Assembly: GCF_020741345.1 (NCBI RefSeq) | Contig: NZ_DYZD01000044.1 | Coordinates: 1-32,858, forward strand | Direction: 5' to 3' | Length of the DNA stretch: 32,858 bases | From: Nocardiopsis listeri | GTDB taxonomy: Bacteria > Actinomycetota > Actinomycetes > Streptosporangiales > Streptosporangiaceae | In this document: one piece after another, positions 25,875-32,858 of the stretch | How the letters are laid out: each line of letters opens with the position of its first letter | How positions within the stretch are numbered: the stretch's first letter is position 1 | The notes under the pieces: generated by a model | The model's database searches: none | What the model was told of the DNA's origin: nothing | The model's input: only the letters and a program-made list of their open reading frames with translations | Translations under genes and position numbers: made by a program

Positions 25875-28415
25875 TCAGACCTGACCGGCGGCGATGTCCG
25901 TGGCGCGGGCGCGCAGGGCGCGCTCCACACCGGCCTTGCCCTCGATCAGCAGTCGGCGTAGCGCGGGGGCGGGGGAGTGCTCGGCGATGTAGGCGTCCGT
26001 GCGCTCCAGCGTCCCCTCCTCGACCAGGTGGCTCGGATAGGCGACCTCGGCGAAGGTCTGGGCGAACTCACCGGTCCACTTGTCCCAGGCCGGGGCCAAC
26101 TGCGCGAAGTACCGGTCCAGGAAGGGGCGGTACAGGTCCGACTGCAGCGGCTCGGTGAAGCCCAGCAACACCGATCGGAACTCGGCGTTGGCCAGGTCGC
26201 CACCGACGATCCGCTCCCAGGCGGCCTCCTTGGCCTCCGAGGTGGGCACGGCGGCCCGGGCACCGGCGGCGTTGCGCTGACCCGCGGCGGTGGGGTCGGC
26301 CTTCAGCTCGGCGGCGATCTCGGTCTCGCCCGCCTCACCCGCGGCGACCAGACGGTGCAGCAGGGTCCAGCGCAGGTCGGTGTCGACGGTCAGCCCGTCC
26401 ACGGTGAGCGCGCCGTCCAACAGCCCGCGCAGCAGCGACAGGTCGGCCTCGGTGACCGCCACCGACGCGAGCGCGTTGACGTAGGCCAGCTGCAGGTCGC
26501 CGCCGGGCTCGGCGGAGGACAGCAGCTCGCGCAGGCGGGTCCCCAGCTTCTCGAAGCCGACGGGGCGCCAGGCCGGGTCGGCGTAGTTGACGATGGCGCC
26601 CGCGGCCTGTCGCAGCAGGGTCTGGGCGACCATGACGTCGCTCACACCGCTGATGCCGGAGATGACCAGCTCGACGTAGTCGCGGGCGGCCATCTCACCG
26701 TCGCGGGTCATGTCCCAGGCGGCGCCGAAGGCCAGGGCACGGGGAAGGGACTCGCGGATCTCGCCGACGCCCTCCACCACGGTGCGCAGGGAACGCTCGT
26801 CCAGGCGGATCTTGGTGAAGGTGAGGTCGTCGTCGTTGATCAACACCAGGTCGGGACGGGCCTTGCCGACCAGCTCGGGCACCTCGGTGCGCTCGCCGCT
26901 CACGTCCAGCTCCACGCGCTCACGACGCACGATGCCGTTCTCGGTGCGGTCGTACAGGCCGACGGCCAGACGGTGCGAGCGCAGGGTCGGGTGCTCGGCG
27001 GGGGACTCCTGCAGGATCGCGAAGGACGTGAAGTTCCCGTCGGCGTTCACCTCGAATTCCGGGCGCATGGTGTTGACGCCCGTGGTCTCCAGCCACTCGC
27101 GGGACCAACCGGACAGGTCCCGACCCGAAGCGGCCTCCAGGTGCTTGAAGAGGTCCTTCAGCTCGGTGTTGCCGAACGCGTTCTCCTTGAAGTAGGCGCG
27201 AACGCCCGCGAAGAAGGAGTCCACGCCCACGTACGCCGCGAGCTGCTTGAGCACCGAGGCGCCCTTGGCGTAGGTGATGCCGTCGAAGTTGACCTCGACC
27301 GCCTGGATGTCGACCATGTCGGCGGCGATCGGGTGGGTGGAGGGCAGCTGGTCCTGGCGCAGCGCCCACGCCTTCTCGACGTTGGCGAAGGTGGTCCACG
27401 CGTCGGTCCACTTGGTGGCGTTGGCCTGGCAGTAGACGCTGGCGTAGGTCGCGAAGGACTCGTTCAGCCACAGGTCGTCCCACCAGCGCATGGTGACCAG
27501 GTCACCGAACCACATGTGCGCCATCTCGTGCAGGATGGTCTCGGCGCGACGCTCGTAGCGGGCGTCGGTGACCCGGGATCGGAAGACGTAGTCCTCCAGG
27601 AAGGTGACGGCGCCGGCGTTCTCCATGGCCCCGGCGTTGAACTCCGGCACGAACAGCTGGTCGTACTTGCCGAAGGCGTAGCGTACGTCGAACAGGCCGT
27701 GGAAGAAGTCGAAGCCCTGCTTGGTGACCTCGAACAGGGCGTCGGAGTCCAGGTGCTCGGCCAGGGACGCGCGGCAGTACAGGCCCAGCGGGATGCCGTC
27801 GTGCTCGTCGCGGACCACGTGGTAGGGGCCCGCGATGAGCGCCGTGATGTAGGTGGACATCACCGGAGTGGCGGGGAAGTGCCAGCGCACGCGCTCGTCC
27901 CCGGCCTCCTCGCGCTCGACGTCGGGAGCGCTGTTGGAGACGACCTCCCAGGACGGCGGCGCGAACACGGTCAGCTCGAACGTGCCCTTCAGGTCGGGCT
28001 GGTCGAAGCACGTGAACATGCGGTGCGCGTCGGCGGTCTCGAACTGTGAGTACAGGTACACGGCTTCGTCGACCGGGTCGACGAAGCGGTGCAGGCCCTC
28101 GCCGGTGCGCATGTAGGCGGCGTCGGCGACGACGGTCAGCTCGTTGTCGGCCGCGACGTCGGGCAGGGCCAAGCGCTCACCGTCGAACAGCGCGGCCACG
28201 TCGAGCTCCACGCCGTTGAGGGTGGCCTTTCGCACCGTGGGCGCGACCAGGTCGATGAAGGTGCGGGCACCCGGTTCGGAGGAGGAGAAACGCACCGTGG
28301 TGGTGGACCGGAAGGTCTCGCCCCCGGTCGTCAGGTCCAGCTCCACGTCGTAGGAGTCGACGCTGAGGATGCGCGCCCGCTCCCGGGCCTCGTCCCTTGT
28401 GAGGTTCCCTGCCAC
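25875..28415 (-). CDS. pepN: Aminopeptidase N, M1 zinc metallopeptidase
   Basis: This 846-aa protein removes N-terminal residues from peptides in the cytoplasm. The N-terminal beta domain starts at LTRDEARERARILSVDSY. The exopeptidase motif GAMENAG is near residue 260 and the zinc motif HEMAH is at 296-300, followed 18 residues later by the third ligand Glu in WLNESFATY. A C-terminal ERAP1-like helical domain (about 530-846) completes the fold, so length and layout are those of actinobacterial PepN (Streptomyces lividans type). GTG 28415 has GGGAG 7 nt upstream. The gene is divergent from the nitroreductase-like gene across a 223-bp interval (28416-28638) in which I see no clear promoter elements. 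Confidence 0.95.
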   Translation of the reverse strand: MAGNLTRDEARERARILSVDSYDVELDLTTGGETFRSTTTVRFSSSEPGARTFIDLVAPTVRKATLNGVELDVAALFDGERLALPDVAADNELTVVADAAYMRTGEGLHRFVDPVDEAVYLYSQFETADAHRMFTCFDQPDLKGTFELTVFAPPSWEVVSNSAPDVEREEAGDERVRWHFPATPVMSTYITALIAGPYHVVRDEHDGIPLGLYCRASLAEHLDSDALFEVTKQGFDFFHGLFDVRYAFGKYDQLFVPEFNAGAMENAGAVTFLEDYVFRSRVTDARYERRAETILHEMAHMWFGDLVTMRWWDDLWLNESFATYASVYCQANATKWTDAWTTFANVEKAWALRQDQLPSTHPIAADMVDIQAVEVNFDGITYAKGASVLKQLAAYVGVDSFFAGVRAYFKENAFGNTELKDLFKHLEAASGRDLSGWSREWLETTGVNTMRPEFEVNADGNFTSFAILQESPAEHPTLRSHRLAVGLYDRTENGIVRRERVELDVSGERTEVPELVGKARPDLVLINDDDLTFTKIRLDERSLRTVVEGVGEIRESLPRALAFGAAWDMTRDGEMAARDYVELVISGISGVSDVMVAQTLLRQAAGAIVNYADPAWRPVGFEKLGTRLRELLSSAEPGGDLQLAYVNALASVAVTEADLSLLRGLLDGALTVDGLTVDTDLRWTLLHRLVAAGEAGETEIAAELKADPTAAGQRNAAGARAAVPTSEAKEAAWERIVGGDLANAEFRSVLLGFTEPLQSDLYRPFLDRYFAQLAPAWDKWTGEFAQTFAEVAYPSHLVEEGTLERTDAYIAEHSPAPALRRLLIEGKAGVERALRARATDIAAGQV

Positions 28416-28638
28416 GCAAAGCTCCCTTCGCGGCCGCCGTCTTCGCCGGCCGGAGTCTCATTGCCGGTCACGGCGAGCCCACCGAGCAGCGGATGAGCCG
28501 GGGCGGGCCTCGTCGGGCCGGAGGTCGTCCATCGACTTCGATCCTGCCACGCGCGGGTGCGGAATGTGCAACCGATACGTGTGGTTGTGGATCTAGGTGG
28601 TGAAAGTTCGCGACCCACTCGACGAGGAGTACCGGAAA

Positions 28639-29271
28639 ATGACGCAGACCCCCGAACAGCAGGGCGATCAGGTCGCCTGGGCCGACATGTGGTTCGACCC
28701 CGCGTGCCCGTGGGCCTGGATGACCTCTCGCTGGCTGTTGGAGGTGGAGAAGGTTCGACCGGTGCGGGTGCGCTGGCACGTGATGAGCCTGGGCGTCCTC
28801 AACGAGGGACGGGACCTGCCCGAGGAGTACAAGAAGGGGGTCGAGCGCTCTTGGGGCGCGGTGCGCGTGTGCATCGCCGCCGAACAGCGCTTGGGAGCCG
28901 AGGTCCTGGACCGCCTGTACACGGCGCTGGGCACTCGTTTCCACAACCAGGGCGAGCCCCAGGCCATCGAGACGATCCGCGCCGCGCTGGCCGACGCCGA
29001 CCTGCCGGTCGACCTTGCGGAGGCCGCGGACTCCACCGAATACGATGAGGCCCTGCGCGCCTCGCACGCCGAGGCGATGAAGCTGGTCGGCGAGGACGTC
29101 GGTACCCCCGTCGTTCAGGTCGAGGGGGTCTCCTTCTTCGGACCGGTCGTCTCCCCGACGCCGCGCGGAGAGGAGGCCGGAAGGCTGTGGGACGGCGTGC
29201 GTCTGGTCGCCGGGACCGACGGGTTCTTCGAGCTCAAGCGCACCCGTACCCGCGCCCCCATCTTCGACTGA
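28639..29271 (+). CDS. DsbA-fold protein, mycothiol-dependent nitroreductase (Rv2466c) family
   Basis: This 210-aa thioredoxin/DsbA-fold protein closely follows M. tuberculosis Rv2466c. Matching stretches are WFDPACPWAWMTSRWLLEVEKVR, VRWHVMSLGVLNEGRDLPE, TALGTRFHNQGEPQA, EDVGTPVVQVEGVSFFGPV and FFELKRTRTRAP. Rv2466c is a mycothiol-dependent reductase that activates nitro-prodrugs. Here the active-site CPWC reads CPWA (Cys23 kept, Cys to Ala at 26), so only a monothiol mechanism with mycothiol is possible. ATG 28639 is preferred: GAGGAG lies 9 nt upstream and family similarity begins shortly after. In-frame GTGs at 28597 and 28600 are alternatives. It probably forms an operon with the 51-aa ORF 18 nt downstream. 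Confidence 0.88.
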   Translation: MTQTPEQQGDQVAWADMWFDPACPWAWMTSRWLLEVEKVRPVRVRWHVMSLGVLNEGRDLPEEYKKGVERSWGAVRVCIAAEQRLGAEVLDRLYTALGTRFHNQGEPQAIETIRAALADADLPVDLAEAADSTEYDEALRASHAEAMKLVGEDVGTPVVQVEGVSFFGPVVSPTPRGEEAGRLWDGVRLVAGTDGFFELKRTRTRAPIFD

Positions 29272-29289
29272 TCCACCTTGGAGGAACCC

Positions 29290-29445
29290 ATGCCCGGGCC
29301 AGATGACGACCGTCGCGTCGACTTCTTCGACGACCTGGAGATCCTGCCCGACATCACCGGCGACGAGCGCGCCGAGGGATGGGGCGACACCGAGGAGGAC
29401 TCCACGGCGAGACTGATCGCCGACCGGCCCCCGCACTGGGGCTGA
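29290..29445 (+). CDS. Small acidic conserved-looking protein
   Basis: This 51-aa ORF begins MPGPDDDRRVDFFDDLEILP and ends ADRPPHWG. GGAGGAA lies 3-5 nt before ATG, the 18-nt gap after the nitroreductase-like gene contains only that site, and a strong terminator follows. These features support a real gene in a two-gene operon. It is very acidic (about 16 Asp/Glu) with two Trp, and has no Cys or membrane span. The order, acidic start, GDERAEGWGD middle, PPHWG end, resembles short unnamed actinobacterial proteins, but I do not know a function. Confidence 0.65.
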   Translation: MPGPDDDRRVDFFDDLEILPDITGDERAEGWGDTEEDSTARLIADRPPHWG

Positions 29446-29480
29446 CCCGTCGGTCCCGCGCCCCTGAGCGTGGAACGACC

Positions 29481-29516
29481 CGGCCCGGTATCCGTGAAAC
29501 CACGGATACCGGGCCG
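29481..29516 (+). terminator. Strong terminator after the 51-aa ORF
   Basis: A perfect 16-bp stem (CGGCCCGGTATCCGTG / CACGGATACCGGGCCG) closes on the loop AAAC and is followed by TTCG. It separates the two-gene unit from the aldehyde dehydrogenase. Confidence 0.75.
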
Positions 29517-29568
29517 TTCGCCGTCGGGGGTATGGCCAACCCGAATCCCGTTCTGCGAAGGTGGTGTC

Positions 29569-30990
<1,422 letters not shown>

Positions 30991-31139
30991 CACCCGGGGT
31001 CGTCACGGCCGGGACGCCTGTGGGAGGCGTCACCTCGTGCGACCACGTTCGCGGGGAATCACCCCCGGTGAGATGTGCGTTGTGCGGTGTGGGAAGATCC
31101 GGATCGGGCATCCCCGGTCGAAACCAAACGAGGTGTGAG

Positions 31140-31286
31140 TTGAGCAACAAGCCCGCGGTCTCCAAGGCAAGTCCTCTGAGCAAGGACCTCAAGTCGATCC
31201 TTATCAGCAACGTGATCGCCATTCTGTCGATGGCGGGCTTCGCCGTTCTCGGTCTGAGTGTCGCCGCCGCCGCTGCCGGAGCCTGA
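31140..31286 (+). CDS. 48-aa single-span membrane peptide
   Basis: This ORF starts at TTG (MSNKPAVSKASPLSKDLKSI...) with GAGGTG 4 nt upstream. A Lys/Ser-rich N-terminus of about 20 residues is followed by one hydrophobic segment (ISNVIAILSMAGFAVLGLSV, about 23-42) and an Ala-rich end. A textbook terminator follows 37 nt later, which supports transcription of this stretch as its own unit. No ATG or GTG alternative gives a better fit. It could be a small membrane protein or, less likely, a signal-peptide-like leader. I do not recognise a family. Confidence 0.5.
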   Translation: MSNKPAVSKASPLSKDLKSILISNVIAILSMAGFAVLGLSVAAAAAGA

Positions 31287-31323
31287 GCGGCCCACGGACG
31301 AGGCGCACGCCTCCCATACGTTC

Positions 31324-31369
31324 CGCCGCGCCCCACCCGATACGTTCACGGGTGGGGCGCGGCGTTTTT
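31324..31369 (+). terminator. Canonical intrinsic terminator before rpiB
   Basis: A perfect 16-bp stem (CGCCGCGCCCCACCCG / CGGGTGGGGCGCGGCG) with a 9-nt loop is followed directly by TTTTT (31365-31369). It is the only terminator in the window with a clear U-tract. Confidence 0.88.
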
Positions 31370-31385
31370 CGTGCGTGGAAGCTGT

Positions 31386-31391
31386 CACACT
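31386..31391 (+). promoter_or_regulatory. -10 element for leaderless rpiB
   Basis: CACACT keeps the conserved A and final T of TANNNT and ends 6 nt before GTG 31398, directly after the preceding terminator. No ribosome binding site is present. Confidence 0.35.
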
Positions 31392-31397
31392 GGTGAC

Positions 31398-31865
31398 GTG
31401 CGTGTTTACCTTGGATCAGATCATGCGGGCTTCGAGCTCAAAGAACACCTCGTCTCCTGGCTGAAGGAGCAGGGCCACGAGGTCGTGGACGCCGGACCGG
31501 TCGTCTACGACGCGGTGGACGACTACCCACCGTTCGTCCTGCGCGCCGCCGAGGGCGTGGCGAAGGACCCGGGTTCCCTGGGAATCGTCATCGGTGGCTC
31601 CGGCAACGGCGAGCAGATCGCCGCCAACAAGGTCGAGGGCGTTCGTGCGGCCCTGGCCTGGAGCGAGGACACCGCCAAGCTGGCGCGCGAGCACAACGAC
31701 GCGAACGTGCTCGGTATCGGTGGGCGGATGCACTCCCTGGAGGAGGCCACCCGATTCGTGGAACTCTTCCTGCAGACCCCCTACAGCGACGAGGAGCGGC
31801 ACACCCGCCGCATCGCGATGCTCGGCGATTACGAGCGGACCGGCGAACTGCCCCCGCTTCCCTGA
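31398..31865 (+). CDS. rpiB: Ribose-5-phosphate isomerase B
   Basis: This 155-aa RpiB interconverts ribulose 5-phosphate and ribose 5-phosphate in the pentose phosphate pathway. The N-terminus VYLGSDHAGFELKEHL is diagnostic, and the phosphate loop is VIGGSGNGEQIAANK. As in M. tuberculosis RpiB, the Cys used as base in E. coli is absent and a Glu (Glu72, in GNGEQ) is in place as the probable base. EHNDANVLGIGGRMHSLEEA and the C-terminal RRIAMLGDYERT are typical. GTG 31398 gives the family N-terminus; a longer frame from 31371 adds residues that precede the fold. It is flanked by terminators on both sides, so it is monocistronic. Confidence 0.94.
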   Translation: MRVYLGSDHAGFELKEHLVSWLKEQGHEVVDAGPVVYDAVDDYPPFVLRAAEGVAKDPGSLGIVIGGSGNGEQIAANKVEGVRAALAWSEDTAKLAREHNDANVLGIGGRMHSLEEATRFVELFLQTPYSDEERHTRRIAMLGDYERTGELPPLP

Positions 31866-31899
31866 CACCCGTCGACGGCCCGCCACGAGCGGCCCGATC

Positions 31900-31924
31900 G
31901 GGCCCCCGCCCACCGCGGGGGCCC
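31900..31924 (+). terminator. Hairpin terminator after rpiB
   Basis: A perfect 10-bp stem (GGGCCCCCGC / GCGGGGGCCC) with the loop CCACC lies 35 nt after the rpiB stop. Confidence 0.65.
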
Positions 31925-32356
31925 CTCGTGTTTCCATGGCGGGACGCACCGTGCCGCCGGGGATCAGGACGGCGGTTTCCGGGGACCGACGCCCACATCG
32001 GGGGCGGGTATGGGATCCCGGCGCGTGACCAGGTGCGTCGTGGCCCGACGGAGGGTGTGGCCCCACGGGTTTAGGCGGACCCCAAACCCGGGATAGTGGG
32101 GCGGATCGGCCCCGGATGCACGTGCCACTTCGGCACCCCAAGCGCTACAGTTCGTGCACAGCGGCGGGCCAGAGCCATCCGCGGTGCGATGGTGTCGCCT
32201 CCCGGGCGACCGCCACTCCTTTCGGGTGATCCCCCACGAGCCCCCGGCCCGCCGACGCGAGATCCGCCCCGACGCGACCCCGGCCGCGGCGGTGCGCCGT
32301 ACGACGACCAGGAGTAACCCCCGCGAGCGAAGCGGGCGCGCCGACCACGAGGACCC
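31925..32356. other. 432-bp gene-free interval with dyads
   Basis: No convincing coding frame is seen on either strand. It contains a dyad CGGGTTT (32066-32072) / AAACCCG (32084-32090), flanked by a second pair CCCCAC (32061-32066) / GTGGGG (32096-32101). A short GTGCC/GGCAC hairpin lies at 32122-32136 and a possible -10 TACAGT at 32146-32151 without a good -35. If that promoter is used, the phosphatase gene would have a GC-rich leader of about 200 nt ending in CCCGC/GCGGG near 32319-32335. I do not recognise a known riboswitch. Confidence 0.4.
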
Positions 32357-32858
32357 ATGAACTCCACACCGACCGCCAAGACCACCCGGCTGTTGCGCTC
32401 GACCGCGCAGCGGCTCGTCGCGGTGCTCCGGCGCAAGGTGCTGTTCCGGTACCGGCTCGTCCTCATCACCCTGGTGACCCTGGCCGTGGGGATCGGCGTG
32501 GGAGCCGTGTGGGGCCCCAGCGGTTGGTTCCCGCCCAGTTCCACCATCCTCACCGTTCTCGCCGGCGGCCTGCTCCTCAAGCGCAAGAGCCTGGCGTTCC
32601 TGCTGGGCGTGGTCGCCGCGGTCCTGGTGTTCGTGGCCTACATGCTCGACTTCGGTCAGGTGGGGCCGGGTCTGCTGGTCACCATCGGGGTGACCGCCGT
32701 GCTCTCGTACCTGTTGTCCGGGCTGCGAGAACGCCTCGGGGTGCAGGGGCTCAGCGGCGAGATGATGCTGCTGGACCTACGCGACCGACTACGCCACCAG
32801 GGCAGGCTGCCCGAGCTCCCCAAGGGGTGGGGGCGCACGGCGGTGCTGCGTCAGGCCG
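32357..32858 (+). CDS. SpoIIE-type PP2C phosphatase, N-terminal part (cut by window edge)
   Basis: The frame is open from ATG 32357 to the end (167 codons visible). A basic N-terminus (about 1-32) is followed by four hydrophobic segments in roughly 36-54, 62-72, 77-93 and 100-115. The next part (EMMLLDLRDRLRHQGRLPELPKGWG, about 135-159) is the lead-in found before the SpoIIE/PP2C catalytic domain in Streptomyces membrane phosphatases; the catalytic Asp residues would lie beyond the window. Such proteins often act on anti-anti-sigma factors. GAGGA lies 3 nt before ATG, slightly close. The family call rests on the lead-in only and is therefore moderate. Confidence 0.65.
   Translation, partial: MNSTPTAKTTRLLRSTAQRLVAVLRRKVLFRYRLVLITLVTLAVGIGVGAVWGPSGWFPPSSTILTVLAGGLLLKRKSLAFLLGVVAAVLVFVAYMLDFGQVGPGLLVTIGVTAVLSYLLSGLRERLGVQGLSGEMMLLDLRDRLRHQGRLPELPKGWGRTAVLRQA

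Noticed and set aside
32158-32356. c-di-AMP (ydaO) or other known riboswitch before the phosphatase
   Set aside because: The conserved GGGGUGAAU-type core and paired ends are not found.

Overview
The window is high-GC, gene-dense DNA typical of an actinomycete. Several families point the same way: a mycothiol-dependent nitroreductase (Rv2466c-type) homologue, a GlbO-type truncated globin, a mycobacterial-type RpiB, a DUF4192 protein, tandem dynamin-like GTPases and a SpoIIE-type PP2C phosphatase. A Nocardiopsaceae-like or related filamentous actinomycete is my inference; the sequence does not name a genus. I see no rRNA, tRNA, insertion sequence, prophage or CRISPR array. The region reads as chromosomal backbone, not a mobile island.

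Layout. (1) 1-8.1 kb, all plus strand: a BluB-CobT fusion for the lower ligand of cobalamin, a siroheme synthase (CysG-like), and two translationally coupled dynamin-like GTPases. (2) 8.1-13.6 kb, plus strand: a membrane diguanylate cyclase preceded by a BldD-box-like palindrome, a DUF4192 protein, the ABC-F translation factor EttA and a truncated haemoglobin. (3) 13.6-16.4 kb, minus strand: a hot-dog thioesterase and a prolyl oligopeptidase. (4) 16.5-17.6 kb, plus strand: a 40-codon ORF coupled to an HNH endonuclease, then a FmdB-type zinc ribbon. (5) 17.7-20.7 kb, minus strand: ilvD and a membrane NERD protein. (6) 20.8-25.8 kb: an amidase whose 3' end overlaps a convergent MFS transporter, then malQ. 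(7) 25.9-32.9 kb: pepN (minus), then a plus-strand series with the nitroreductase homologue, a 51-aa acidic protein, an aldehyde dehydrogenase, a 48-aa membrane peptide, rpiB, a gene-poor stretch of about 490 bp, and the start of a PP2C phosphatase cut by the window edge.

How the genes fit together. The first two genes share tetrapyrrole metabolism (uroporphyrinogen III to precorrin-2/siroheme; DMB synthesis and activation). The GTPase pair follows cysG closely and is probably co-transcribed, although its role looks unrelated (membrane or cell-division dynamin function, by analogy with Streptomyces DynA/DynB). The diguanylate cyclase with a BldD-like site suggests a c-di-GMP/BldD developmental feedback loop. 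Most other genes are single-gene units separated by strong GC-rich hairpins. At least eight have a TANNNT-like -10 element 6-8 nt before the start codon, which predicts leaderless mRNAs. No obvious new multi-gene defence or biosynthetic system is visible. The most interesting leads are the BldD-like site, the GTPase pair, the small coupled ORFs and the structured non-coding stretch near the right end.
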